NCBI RefSeq assembly: GCF_000340215.1
Contig: NW_006921534.1
Coordinates: forward strand, 186,001 to 250,000
DNA: 64,000 bases
Source of the DNA: Pseudocercospora fijiensis CIRAD86
Taxonomy: Eukaryota > Ascomycota > Dothideomycetes > Mycosphaerellales > Mycosphaerellaceae
Reading direction: 5' to 3'
The notes under the pieces were generated by a model that saw only the letters and a list, made by a program, of their open reading frames with translations, did no database searches and had not been told where the DNA came from. Positions 38,881 through 50,845 of this stretch are shown piece after piece. Position 1 is the first letter of the stretch; the number at the start of each line of letters is the position of its first letter. Made by a program: the position numbers and the translations under genes.

Positions 38881-41336
38881 TTCAGTGGCCTTGGCTCTAA
38901 GACTGAGATGCTGCTACCTGCAGAATCTAGGAATATAGGTGCCTTGATATCTCTTCGGATATACGAGGTATTTCGAAGCCGAGTGCTCTTATAATATACT
39001 ATAGATATCGCTATCGCTAAAATTTCCTACGTTAACTTACTCTATAAAAACTTAATTTATTACTATAAGAACTATATAAGTATAATCGAGATATATTACT
39101 ACTATCTACTTCCTTACCCTCTTTCTTATATCCCTAGTTGTGGTTATCTGTACTAGAAGTACTTTTGACTATAACTCTAATAGCGCGATAAATGATTTTA
39201 ATTATTAGTATAGTAAAGATTACAATATTTATACTACTAGAGGGTATAGAGAAAAACTTACGTTATAAAATAAAAAGAAAGATTCTATATCCCTACGAAT
39301 TAAAGTTTTTCTTCGTATAGTATAATAGTAGTTAAACTCTCTATACGCTATCTACTAGGTAAATTATTATTTTTTTTCCTTCTATATATACTAAGAGATA
39401 TACGAAGAAAGAATAGAGTTTAATAACTAGTTTTGTTTTTTTCCTATATTTAGAAAGGGAAATTATAATAGTTTATATTATTATCTAGCGTCTCTATTAT
39501 AAGGCCGTCTACGACGAATATAGGCTATTTAGTTTTAGAGAGAGAGTTTTATTCTATAGTATTTAAAGTTTAGATAGGTTAGAAGAATATAGATCTAATA
39601 GGTATTTATATTAAGTACTACGATATAGAGATTATTAAAGATAAAAATATAGGCTTATTATAAAGATTTTATATAGTATAGGTAATAGATATATTAACGC
39701 TTCCTCCTCTAGGATTATTCTCGCCTATCTCTAGTAGAAATTCTTTTTTCCTCTAGGGTATATCTTAAACGTAGTATCGATAGTTGCTTTAGAATTATAA
39801 TTATATATATAATATCTAGCCTAGGTCTTATAAAATCTATAGATTGTCGGTATCCTAAGTTTAAGACTATTCCTTCTTCTAGGAGTTAACCCAGCAGTTT
39901 AATTAAAGAATTACTTATAGTATAAAATAAAAGTTTATAGTAAGAAACACTACGAACGGCTTTAAGAGTAGTAGTTTAAGAAAATATCGGATGCTCGCTT
40001 CTCGCTAATAGTAGAGTCTTTAGTTCGGTATAAGCTATCTAAGATTCGTAATCGTATTTCTAGAATTAGTAAGAAATACGTTAGTGTGTAATTATTAATT
40101 ATAGGATATCCGATTAGACTATAGAATAATAGAATTAATAAAACAAACTAGAAGCTCTCTAAGATTCTACTTATACGCTACCTCGCCTCTTAGGATTCGT
40201 AATAAGCTTAGAGTAGTAAAGTATATAGGCCGAGTCCTTATTACCGGGCTATTCTCCTAGCTTTCTTCTCTATAGTTAAGGATAGGAGAATACGAAGCGG
40301 TATCGTAGCGCTATTCGACCGCGTAGTATCGTTTTCTATAATACTATAGAGCTAAGAAATAGTACTAAACGTTAGCTCGCTAGAGGACCCAGTAGTAAGG
40401 TAGACTCGCTAGAGGTTAAGGTATATCCTCTCTATTCTATAGATATTAAATACTAAATATTTAACTTTAAGATTTACCGCTCGTATTTATATTTACTATT
40501 AAATATTAGTAAATACCTATATTTAATTTATATTTAATATAGCCTTAGTATAATAGGAAGCCTAGCTAGTAACGACTAGAACTAAGAATAAGGGCATTCC
40601 TAACGGTATAGTCTTATAGAATAGCTAATTATATAACTCGCCGCTATTTTTAGCTTCTATACCTAATTATAGTATATCTAATAGTAAGTCGGCTACGCTA
40701 GTACGTTACTACTACTTACTATATAGCCTATATACTATTACTAGGTTTAATATATCTACCGTATCCTTCTCGACCGATATACTACTAGTAATACCGCTAG
40801 TAACGAGAGGCCTATTATCTCTACTATTCGGCTTGTATTCTATCGCTCTAATCTTCTTATAACCTATAACTGCCTCTTACGCCTTAATCTCGTCTATTTT
40901 CTCTTCTAGCTCTATACTAAGCGTACTAACGTTATAAACCGTATCTTTATTAATATCGGATTAGTAGCTATCGTTACTATTATCGCTACTAGATAGAGCG
41001 CTATAATTATAATACTAAAGAAGTAGTTAAAATATCCTTTAAGGCTTAAAGCTAATCGGAGAACTAACGAGTTAAAAAAAGAGCTAGTTGCGGAGTCTGA
41101 AAAATAGTGGTAGCGCTATCCTTAATGCTAGCCTAGTAAGCGCTATCTATAGTAAAGCGCGTCCTATATACCCTAGCTATATAGGAGCTCCTATATAAAC
41201 TACTCTAGAGTCTAGCCGACAAACCTTTAAAGAGATATAAACCTAAACTCCCTAGCTACTCGATACGATCTTACTAGTAGGAAGCCTACTACGTTCCCTC
41301 CCTCTTCTAACTAGAAATCTAAGATCTTTTAAGACT
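38881..41336. other. RIP-mutated island, left of the gypsy element
   Basis: Strongly TpA-rich DNA, almost free of CpA/TpG, with several short AT-rich tracts (39370, 39420). A hAT end fragment starts at 40438. No other family could be recognised. Confidence 0.75.
40438..40740 (-). mobile_element. RIP-mutated hAT end fragment
   Basis: The sequence from about 40438 (tatagatattaaatactaaa) follows the left end of the hAT element at 59274 base for base apart from C-to-T and G-to-A changes. It continues through the subterminal repeats and into the transposase C-terminal coding end (59456-59560 equivalent). Similarity fades near 40740. It is an older, truncated, more heavily mutated member of the same family. 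Confidence 0.75.
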
Positions 41337-41404
41337 CTTAGCCTCTTTTTTTTTAAGTCTTTCTACTTATCTTATTAAATCCTACTATCCTACGTAAATA
41401 GATC
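41337..41404 (+). repeat. Left flanking repeat of the gypsy element
   Basis: About 70 bp (aagtctttctacttat, then attaaatcctactatcctac) ending exactly at the 5' LTR. A second copy begins exactly after the 3' LTR at 50026. It is far too long to be a retroviral target duplication. Confidence 0.7.
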
Positions 41405-41600
41405 TATTAGGGCTAAAGAGGCTATACGTAATTAGTATATAACCGGACCGAGTAAAGCTAGGGTCTTAGTGCCTTAGGCAGGGCTTAGCGCTTAGCGTTA
41501 GGCTAACTAGCCCACCTTCCTCCTTCTCCTCCTAGATCCTTATCGAATACTACTATACCTGCTACTACCCTATCTACCTACTAATATAACCCTTCTTATA
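41405..41600 (+). repeat. 5' LTR of gypsy element
   Basis: 196 bp nearly identical to 49829-50025, differing mostly at C/T and G/A positions, as independent RIP of each LTR would give. It contains the shared blocks gctagggtctta and ggcagggcttagcgcttagc. Confidence 0.85.
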
Positions 41601-41889
41601 TAGTACTCGATCTACCCTTTAAGGGTAGTAGCTAGATAGTCCTTATTTCAAGCTTTTAGTAGTATAGCTATAAAAACTATCGATTTAACTATATTACGCC
41701 CGAAGAACGGGACCTATACGTACTATTCCGCTAAAAACAACCGTACTAATTATTAAGCAAGGCCTTCTATACGGCCTATTACACTAAGTTAAGCACACTA
41801 GGCCGATATCTACTAACTCCGCTACATCCGCACTATAAGGGGCTATAATATATTATTAGTACTACCCCTTATTATAATAGCCGGCTCGT

Positions 41890-43180
41890 TACGAAGCAAC
41901 AATAACCGCGGCGCTACTAGTAGCGCTAGCAATAACAATACTAGTAGTATAGAGCCTACTAAAGTGCCCGCTAAAGGGCCTACTAAAGAACCTATAGTTC
42001 TAGGTAATAATCTAGAATTGCCTATTAATAACATTCTTAATAACATTGTTAACCGACGATATAGCTAACTAGCCTTTAGGCCCTAACTAGTAGGGAGACT
42101 TTAAGAAGCTACCTAAAACAGGCTGACTGCCCTACGTTAAGAATAGTAGCTAAAGGACGACCTCCTCGAGCTCCGTTACCTTTAGGAAGCCCCGATAACT
42201 ACTACTAAACTAATAGTAGGACCTTCCTTACTATTAGCCTAAAAGAAGAATACTAAGCTTAAGGATTATACTATATTTAACGGCTCTAGTCGCAAGCAGT
42301 ATAATAATTATATACGTAATTGTAAATTAAACTAGCGGAATGTACCGAGGGCCCTTCTAGACGACTATTTATTAGTTGTCTATGCTATATAGTATATTAA
42401 TAGAGACCTAAAGCGCACCTAGGATAACTATTTTAACTCCCTTAACGATTAGACTACTGTTTAGTAGCAAACCTATAAAACTATTATACTAGACACCCTT
42501 AGAAACCCTATACTAAGGCAATAATATACTTAGGACTAGTACCTTCGAGCTAAGCAAAAGACTAATTAATCGGCCCGCTTATTCGAGGCCTATTTAAAGA
42601 TCCTTAAAGACGACCTTCCGGCTAAGACTAATTCTATATAGATCTCCGAGATACGCCTAAAACTTAGGTAGGAACTTATCCTCGAATTAGACCGTCGCCG
42701 TATGTTTAAATAGGCTAACCTAATACGCATTCAATTTATAGTTAAAGTAGAAACAGCTAAACGAGCTATCTAGCTTTAATAACGACTAGAATCGAGGATC
42801 CGACTAGCTAGTACTAACCGTAGCAACCGTAGCCGTAGAGGTAATAGCTAAGGTTCCTACTAGAACAATAATACTAATAATAGGAATAGTAATAACGACC
42901 GTAGAAGAGGCCGTAGCCGGCGGCTATATAGAGGAGGCCGTAATAGGGGCCGTAGAAGGGGCTCGTATCCCTATAGTACTAACTACTCGACTAATAATAG
43001 TAGCTATAGCAACCTCCTAACTAGACTAAAGTGCTTTAACTATAATAGTACTAGCTATCTACTAGGCTAATACGACAAACCTAGGGATTAGACTCGAATC
43101 GACCGTACTACCGCTAAGTACGGAAAGCACCTCTTAGTAGCTAACGCTACCCCTATAGGCTAACCTTCGAAAAAAGAATA
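41890..43180 (+). pseudogene. gypsy gag relic
   Basis: The plus-strand translation is a charged, helical gag-like protein. Near 43029 it shows CFNYNSTSYLLG-YDKPRD. Allowing for Cys-to-Tyr (TGY to TAY), Gly-to-Ser and His-to-Tyr changes, this corresponds to a CCHC zinc knuckle (C-x2-C-x4-H-x4-C). The block before it is rich in Arg/Ser/Asn repeats (about 42820-43010). Confidence 0.7.
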
Positions 43181-43289
43181 AGCGCCGTACTAACTATTAG
43201 CCTTATACGGCGTAAGACTATCGACATTATACTAGCTATTATACGTACCTATCTTATATAGGATACGTGTAGAACTAACTATAAGACTA

Positions 43290-43590
43290 AGGTTACGCTA
43301 GATCTAGGAAATTCAGTTAGTGCCCTTATTAGCTATCGCTTAGCTAAGCAATTAGACCTTCGACAATTAAATAGAGCTAACCTACTAACCCTTGCTTAGT
43401 TTAATAACGCTTAGCACTTAACCTATAGGGCCTACTATATTCCTATAGTCCTAAGAGACGACCTCGGTAATAAGCGCTTATTAGATTTTACCGCCTATAT
43501 AGTAGATATAGATAGCCTCCCCTCCGATATTATTATTAGCAACCCTATTCTTAAGTACTACGCTATTATAATAGACTTAGGTCTCTAATA
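43290..43590 (+). pseudogene. gypsy aspartic protease relic
   Basis: The frame LDLGNSVSALISYRLAKQLD...NRANLLTL resembles the gypsy protease start, in which a catalytic Asp lies in a D-S/T-G-like motif. The later SLPSDIIISNPILKYYAIII fits the closing 'DIILGxPWL' block. Assignment rests on position between gag and reverse transcriptase and on this pattern. Confidence 0.55.
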
Positions 43591-43658
43591 ATAGCGATTT
43601 AGAATCGCTAAGAAAGAGGATATTAAGTATATTAATATTAGCGAGTGCCCTAACGATA

Positions 43659-44653
43659 CGTTATAAAAACTTTTTTTCCGATCGCGACGATCCTATCGAT
43701 AGGATCGCTTAGGATCGCTTAGGATCCTTAGAATCCTTAGGATCCTCGGGATCGTACGTTAAAGATCTTATCGGATAGGATCGCTCGTAATCGCGGGGCC
43801 GCGATCCTATCGATAGGATCCTTACGATCGAAATTTCGGGACGGGCCGTCCCGAATTCGAGGCCTAGGAACGTAAAGGACGCGGGGCAAGTAGCCGTAAG
43901 TTAGAGCCCGACTACTCTATATACTACTACTACGAGGAGGTATTTTAGGGGATTACGTATTACTATAGGTTAAATTTAGCGGTTTCGTAGGTTTTTTTTA
44001 TAAATAAATTTTTTTCGTTAAGGTTTCGTTAAATGCAGCCGATATTTCGTTAAGGTTTCTTTCAAAAGCCGACGCTTAATAAGTAGAACTTTGAAAAAAA
44101 GTACATTCGAAACACTCGAGATTCTTTTCTAGATTCTAAGATAATTACTAGGTATTAAGACTTGAAACTTTATAATACTCTTATTAGTAGGTAGAACTTT
44201 AAGTTCTATTTTTTAAATTTCTAAAAATAGTAAAGTATAACTTAGAAAAGCTAAAATACTATATTGCTTATTTCTATTCCCTAGCTTTAGTTTCGTAGAA
44301 AATCTATAAATTTTATATTTTTTTATAATAATATACTAAAAATAGAGTACCTTTTTACTATATTACTAAGCTATAAACCTACTAGAAAAAAAGATAAATT
44401 AGAAGCAAAATGTCTAGAAAAGCGATTTTCTTTCCTTTATATCTTTTTATCTAGAAGGTTTACGGCTTAGTAATATATAACAAAAATGTTCTATTTTTAG
44501 TGTAGTATTAGGCAAAAGTCTAACTTTTATAAGTTACCTATTTATCGTTCTAGGACAGCTTAGGATCGCTCGGGATCGCTCGGGATCGCTCGCGATCGCT
44601 AGGATCGATAGGATCGTCGCGATCGGAAAAGAAGTTTTCGTAACGTATTAGGG
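43659..44653. mobile_element. Nested TIR element, GATC-rich, about 1 kb
   Basis: The left end atacgttataaaaacttttt and the reverse complement of the right end (atacgttacgaaaacttctt) match, and the inverted similarity continues through ttccgatcgc for about 36 bp. Dense subterminal GGATCG/CGATCC repeats lie at both ends (43681-43860, 44560-44640). The interior has no recognised coding sequence, so this looks like a non-autonomous element. It interrupts the gypsy pro-pol region. A partial copy is at 326-855. The target duplication could not be fixed because the flank is decayed. Confidence 0.75.
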
Positions 44654-46320
44654 TCCTATTTATTAGCAACCTAATACCTGCCTTAGCCGATCTAATAGTC
44701 GACCTATTAGATAATAACGATAAGCCTATGCCCCCTAATAGTATAGACCCTAATTAGCTCGCTCGTATACTATAGCCTATTCGCGAAACCTATATTAATA
44801 TATTTAAACACTACCTAGTATCGATATTGCCTATATTTAAAGAGACTAACTATAAGATCGATATTATATAGGGCAAGGAGGTTCCTTTTAGGCCCCTCTA
44901 TAACCTTAGTAAACGAGAGCTTACTATATTATATAAGTACCTAGATAAGAACCTAGCTAATAGTCGAATTTAGTATAGCAATAGCCCTGCTAGTGTACCT
45001 ATCCTATTCGTACTAAAGAAGGATAGTAGCCTACGCCTATATATCGATTATCGTAGGCTTAATACTATTACTATTAAGGACCGCTATCTACTTCCGCTTA
45101 TTAACGAGACCCTCGATCGCCTTTCTAGGGCCTACTTCTATACTATATTAGACATTAAGGACGCCTATTACCGCATCCGTATTCGTAAGGGTAACGAATA
45201 GAAAACAGCCTTCCGTACTCGCTATAGCTATTTCGAGTATCTAGTTATACTATTTAGCCTAGCTAATACCCCTACTATATTCTAGTCCTATATTAATCGG
45301 GCCCTATCCGGTCTATTAGACTATCTCTATATAGTTTACCTAGATAACATCCTAGTCTATATACATTTACCTAACATTATAGAGTACTAGGCTATAGTAC
45401 GTAAGGTACTTAATCGTCTACGGGCCTATAGGCTATATTATAAGCCTTCTAAATATACCTTTACTACTAAGAAGGTAGCCTTCCTTAGCTTCCTTGTATT
45501 AACTAAGGGTATTAAGGCTAATCCTAATCGGATTAAGACTATTACTAAGTAGCTAACGCCTACTAGTATTAAGGAGCTTTAATTATTCCTAGGTTTTACT
45601 AACTTCTACTATCGATTTATCGAAGGTTATTTACGGTACGTAATACTACTAACTGAGCTTACTAAAACTAAGGCTAACCTAACTAGAGAGTTTAAATAGA
45701 CTAACAAAGTATAAGCCGCTTTTAACAGTTTAAAGCAACGCTTTACTAAAGTCCCCTTATTGCGCTATTTCGTACTAAATAAGCAGATCCGTATTAAGAC
45801 TAACGCTTTATAGTTCGCTATATTAGCTATTATATTATAGCAGGCTAATAACAATTACTAGCACCCGATTGCCTTCTTTTTACGGAAGATAATCGATATA
45901 GAGCGCCGATACGAGACCTACGAGTAGGAGCTCTTAGCAATCGTAGAAGCCTTTAAGTACTAGCGCTACTATCTCGATAGTATATAGTACACTATTTAGG
46001 TCTATACGGACTATAACAACCTCCGTAGAATTACGAAGGTTACTAGGGTTATAGGTCGATAGGCTAGATAGGCCGTCTACCTCGCTAGGTTCGATTTTAA
46101 TATACTATATCGGCTAGGCGTAAGTAACTCTACTAATAGCCTATCGAGGCGACCTAATTATAATAGCGAGACTTAGTATATTAATTTATTGTTTCTAACC
46201 CTATAGTATAAGATTGCTATAGCCTATATTATTAATAAGTAAGCGTAGGATAAGCGGCTTACTAGACTCCGCGACGGCTTGAAGTGTATTAATGCTCTTG
46301 CTATGTTAGTAGTACGTATT

Positions 46321-46579
46321 AAGGCAAGGGCTAATAATACTAATAGGAAGAGTTACGATAACTCCCTAGTCGATATCGCTATATACAGTAATAGCGATAA
46401 GGGCACTACTGTAGTTAATCCGGCTACTAACCCTTAATACTCTTACTATACTAATAGCACGCACTAAGGCAAGGGCTAACAACACTAATAGGAAGAGTTA
46501 CGATAACTCCCTAGTCGATATCGCTATATACAGTAATAGCGATAAGGGCACTACTATAGTTAATCCGGCTACTAGTACT
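46321..46579 (+). repeat. 114-bp direct duplication in pol
   Basis: Positions 46321-46434 and 46466-46579 are nearly identical (offset 145 bp), both starting aaggcaagggctaa and ending ttaatccggctacta. They lie between the RNase H and integrase regions of the gypsy pol relic. Confidence 0.85.
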
Positions 46580-48118
46580 ATTAGAAATACATAACACGTA
46601 CCTCGTTCGATAGCGAGGGTACTGTTAGGTAACCTTATAAATAGGGAAGGTTAATCGTTTATAGATAAGCTATTATATACTTAGCAGAGGGACGCCTTTG
46701 CTACCGAACGTATCGATAAGCTTATAAGTAGGCGAAAGACTCGATCTAGTAAGAGTAATAATTAGTCGATCGACGATAAGGGTTACTTAAAGTTTAAGGG
46801 CAGATACTATGTCCCCGCTAAACAATCGATTAGATAAGAGCTTTTAAAGAGGCACTATAATAGTAAGCTCGCTAGTTACTATAGTATAGAGAGGTCGTAC
46901 GAGCTACTATCGCGTATATACTACTAGCTAAATAGTAAGCGGCATATAAAGGAATATATATAGACCTATATAGTATACTAGCGAGTTAAAGTACTAAAGC
47001 ACTTACTATTCGGCGAGTTGTCTTTACTTCCTATTCCTAAGAAACTATTTATAGAGCTTATAATAGACTTTATTATAGGCCTTCCGCCTACTAAGCGTAG
47101 GGATAGTAGGGATATCTTCGATACTATTCTTATTATAGTAGACCGATTTACTAAAGGCGCTCGTTATATCCCTACTCGGAAGGATTAGACGGCTATTAAC
47201 CTAGCTATATTACTATAGAATAATATCTTCTATAGCTATTAGGGAACCCCTAAAGGGATAGTCTCCGACCGGGGCTCGACGTTTATATCTTATTATTAGA
47301 GTAAGATATGCCTATAGCTAAGACTTAAGCATCGCCTATCTATAGCGTTTTATCTATAAACAGATAGTTAGACCGAGAGGCAGAATGCTACCCTATAGCA
47401 GTACTTACGAAGCTATATTAATAAAAGCCCTAATAGATAGGTTAACCTCCTATAACTAGCCGAATTCGTATATAATAATAGTATATATTTATTAACTAAG
47501 GTCTTGCTATATATAGCAATAATAGGCTAGAACGCTACTTTGCTATAATAACTATTCACCTCGCTCGAGGCCGAGCGTAAGAAAAGGGAAGCGCGTTAAG
47601 TACTAACCCCTAAGATACTAGCGGCTATCGAGAGGGTCTAAAGGATACGAGAAATTTACGCTAAGATAGCTAACAAACTAGCAAAGGCCTAGGCCTATTA
47701 GAAGGCCTACTATAACAAGCACTATACGCTAATAACCTTTAAGCAAGGCGATATAGTTATACTAAGCACTAAGAACCTCCGTATCCGTAAACACCTATCG
47801 CCTAATAGCAAAACACGCCCTAAACTAGCACTACGGTTTATTAGCCCCTTCCGAATCCGAGAACCGAAGGGCAATACTAGTTAGGCCTACTAGTTATAGC
47901 TCCCGCCGTACTATACTATCTATAATACCTTCTATATCTCGCTCCTTAAACTATACTACTACCGCGGAGGCCCTAAAGAAGCCTCTACTAAATATAAAGA
48001 GATACTAGCTAACGGCGAGGAACTATAGTCTATAGAATGTATCCTAAAGTACTAGACTAGGCAAGGCAAGAAGGAATACCTATTAAGATAGCAAGGCTAT
48101 TTACCTAAATAGGACTCG

Positions 48119-48513
48119 TTACGAGTCCGTAGTAGTTCGGTTTGCGAACTATGAAACGTATATAGTTTGGTTTCTTAGCGGTACCCCTCCGGTTTAGTTC
48201 CGGTTTAGTTTTTTACCCCGCTAGTCTAAGCTAGCTTCCGAGAAAATCCGACTAAACTACGACGATATACGACGACATGCGACGACCTCGGATTTAGTCC
48301 CGGACGCGACGGGGGCCCTATATTGTATACGCTATACGATTGCATCTATGTTTCGGGCTATTTAGACGTGTTTTAGGAAAGGTTTTTGTCCGTAGCCGGC
48401 ACGTAGCCGGCAAACCGGTCCGTGCACCGGTTGCTTAGCAAACTAAACCAAACTAAACTAGAATTTCGGCTTAGCAAACCAAACTAAACTAACCTAGACT
48501 ACTACGGGGTCTA
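48119..48513. mobile_element. Nested 395-bp TIR element inside the chromodomain
   Basis: A less RIP-mutated, non-coding insert flanked by GACTCG on both sides (48113-48118 and 48514-48519). Its ends are inverted: the left has acgagtc...cgtagtagttcggtttgc, and the reverse complement of the right has cgagtc...cgtagtagtc...agtttggtttgc. The interior is full of short inverted agtttggtttag-like repeats. Removing the insert and one GACTCG rejoins the chromodomain frame (W)DS(W)EAEASFKDI. It is a MITE-like element inserted after the gypsy copy. Confidence 0.75.
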
Positions 48514-48893
48514 GACTCGTAGGAAGCCGAAGCCTCTTTTAAGGATATAACTAAGTTACTAGATAAGTATTAGACCGGTATAAAGAACAAGAAGAAGGCT
48601 AAGCGCCTATAATGTCGCTAGAGAGACCTAGGGCTAATACTACCCCTAGGGTACTATTAAGCTAACTAATTAGAAGCTAGCAATTATTAGCAAAAGACAA
48701 CGAGGCTATACTACTATAATAAACGCGCACCGAGAGTTAATAAGCGCGCTATAATTATTAACTAATCGCCTACTCTTTTAAGGATTCTGCCTCTTTACTA
48801 ATATATAAGGCCCTCCTCTTAGTATTTAGGTCCCCCTCTTATTCCTTTATCCTATCGAGGCCTAGGCGGTCGGCGAGGACGGCGCGCGCGCGA

Positions 48894-48918
48894 ATAGTAA
48901 TAATAATAATAATAATAA
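48894..48918. repeat. TAA microsatellite
   Basis: About seven TAA/AAT repeats following a CG-alternating stretch (gcgcgcgcg), within the 3' non-coding part of the gypsy element. Confidence 0.8.
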
Positions 48919-49828
48919 CGGCGTCGCGCTTACGCTAATAGAAGGCGGCGTACGACTATATTAGTAACGGTAGTACGGAGTGTATTACTAGTTAAAGAAG
49001 GAAATCGGAAGTAAGGTAAAGTTAGCGCTAAGGCGGCTAGCGCCGCTATTATTAATATTACTTGCTATTATCGCTATACTTATAAGGGCAACCTTACCTA
49101 TACTACGGCCTAAGGCTAGAACGTACTATACTAACTAGGTTAAAAGAAGTCGTTCGAAGGGCTTAAGGCTTAAAAGACTAAGTAATTAATAGACTAACTA
49201 AGGGCAAAAATATAGAGCTAAGCTAGTCGGGGTCGATCTTACGGATAATAGGTTACTCCTTAATCTTTTCGACCCTTTAAGCGAAGCGAACCTTAACTAT
49301 TATACTTATAATAGCCTTTACCTATAGAAACTAGACGAACTGCGTTTTTGAAAAAATAAGATTAATTAACAATTAAAGGCTACTAAACCTAACTAATTAG
49401 AGCTAGCGAAACTACGAATAATAATAGCCCTCGTAATAATAAGAACAATCCCTCGGGAGCGGACATTTCTAAGTCTTTTAGAGTAGACGTAAAGAACTCG
49501 GGTAATATTACTTAGAGCGGAGGTAGTACTATAATACCTCGTATATCTACCTATTATAGTAGGGAAGACGCGCTTGTATTTTAATTAGTCGATAGCCCTT
49601 AATTCTTATAGATATATATTACTTTACTTTATTATATATAAGGATAGCGCAGTTAGAGTTAGGTATTATATTAGAAGGTAAGGTTTAATATAGTTATATA
49701 ATTAGGTAGTTAAGTATTTAATTTAGCGCGGCTAAGGAGCTTATTAGAATTGCTAAGTTAGTAGTAATAGAGGTTAGGATTAGAATATAGAAAGGCTATA
49801 AGGGCGCGGCCTTTAGAAGGGAAGCGTA

Positions 49829-50025
49829 TATTAGGGCTAAAGAGGCTATATGTAATTAGTATATAACTAGGCCGAGTAAAGCTAGGGTCTTAATACCTTA
49901 GGCAGGGCTTAGCGCTTAGCGTTAGGCTAACTAGCCTGCCTTCCTCCCTCTCCTCTTAGATCTCTATTAAATACTATATTAACCTACTACTACCCTATCT
50001 ACCTACTAATATAACCCTTCTTATA
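49829..50025 (+). repeat. 3' LTR of gypsy element
   Basis: Partner of the 5' LTR at 41405-41600, same orientation. It is preceded by a purine-rich tract (agaagggaag) and followed immediately by the second copy of the 70-bp flanking repeat. Confidence 0.85.
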
Positions 50026-50098
50026 CTTAGCCCCTTTTTCTAAGTCTTTCTTTCTACTTACCCTATTAAATCCTACTACCCTACGTAAACAGATCTTA
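50026..50098 (+). repeat. Right flanking repeat of the gypsy element
   Basis: Second copy of the 70-bp sequence found at 41337-41404 (aagtctttctttctacttac, then attaaatcctactaccctac). It starts directly at the 3' LTR end. RIP character ends within about 60 bp after it. Confidence 0.7.
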
Positions 50099-50109
50099 TA
50101 GTAAAGTCG

Positions 50110-50845
50110 TATACTCGGTAAAGAATTCTAAATTCCAAAGCAACTATAAGACTAAAGACCTACTTTCGACGATAAAAGGAAGCGTTAGCTTCCTTGCAAT
50201 TCGCTCTTCAAGTGTGCCTAGTTACAATTTCAGAATCACTCCTTCTCTCTCTCCTTGCACTTTGCTCTAAACAGCTGAGGACGGAGGTGAGTGGCGGAGA
50301 CAGACCCAGACGCGAGAAGCATTAGCCTTGCTCAGACGCATTCCAGGTGTGCTTACGTAGAGTTCAAGCATCGCTCCTTCTCGTCTTGCACATTGCTTTG
50401 CAACAGCTTGTTGCGAGGTCAGTAGCACCGTCAGAAGCTTTTGATGGAAATGAAAAGGAAATTCGGGAAACAGTGCACACAGACGACTTCATTTCTCTCC
50501 CATTCCCAACCCCAGTCTCAATACCATTCCCATCTCCATCCCCATCCCCATTCCCATCCCCAGGCCGCCGCCGCCGCAGCCAGCCTTCTCCAACACAGGT
50601 CAACCTCCCAGCCCTCATATCCCGTTTCCATCCAACTGCCTCCCCTTCTGCCTCGGAGCGGCACCCGCCTTCCCAAACGCCATCGCTAAGAACGCTCCAA
50701 TGCTAGGTGATGTAGAAAGTTCAGACATTATAGGCGTGGAGTAGGTCGCCAAGGGAATCTAAGTGGGCCAAGATCTAGTAGGCAGCGTACGCGGGTCGCT
50801 TGTAGGATCTAGGTCTGGAGAAAGTCTGGGAACAAATTCTGTGTT
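50110..50845. other. Intergenic region
   Basis: Normal composition resumes at about 50130. Two diverged copies of an approximately 85-bp segment (50212-50295 and 50347-50428, each starting gtgtgc and containing ttgca...ttgct) lie here. A ccatcc-type microsatellite (50525-50560) lies inside an open frame of 119 codons, which I do not accept as a gene. Confidence 0.5.

Larger units (their letters stand above)
44660..48600 (+). pseudogene. gypsy pol relic: RT, RNase H, integrase, chromodomain
   Basis: Reverse transcriptase reads SPASVPILFVLKKDSSLRLY, IDYRRLNTITIKDRYLLPLI, DIKDAYYRIRIRKGNE, and the active site YLDNILVY in place of YLDDxLVY (Asp to Asn, a TpG to TpA change). RNase H follows near 45790. 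Integrase (46640-47600) has the zinc-binding region, then IDFIIGLPP, ILIIVDRFTKGARY, GIVSDRGSTFIS and TDS-TERQNATL. The chromodomain (48010-48118) ends KKEYLLR-QGYLPK-DS and is cut by the insertion at 48119. It resumes at 48520 with -EAEASFKDI, the expected C-terminal helix, ending near the RIP-changed KY-TGIKNKKK. Confidence 0.85.
41405..50025 (+). mobile_element. Ty3/gypsy LTR retrotransposon (chromovirus), RIP-mutated
   Basis: An 8.6-kb element with two 196-197-bp LTRs in direct orientation (41405-41600 and 49829-50025), each starting tattagggctaaag and ending cccttcttata; the TG...CA ends appear as TA...TA after RIP. Just inside the 5' LTR, tagtactcgatctaccc is a plausible RIP-altered primer-binding site (TGG to TAG). 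Just before the 3' LTR, agaagggaag is a plausible polypurine tract. In order the interior encodes gag with a zinc knuckle, protease, reverse transcriptase, RNase H, integrase and chromodomain. Two TIR elements are nested inside (43659-44653 and 48119-48513). All coding parts carry many TAG codons. Confidence 0.9.

Noticed and set aside
41405..41415. TTAGGG/CCCTAA words at the LTR start and beside the nested TIR element
   Set aside because: Single occurrences without tandem repetition, so not telomeric.
50347..50706. Plus-strand frame of 119 codons
   Set aside because: Half of it is a ccatcc microsatellite translation (Pro/Ser/Phe), with no domain; more likely non-coding.
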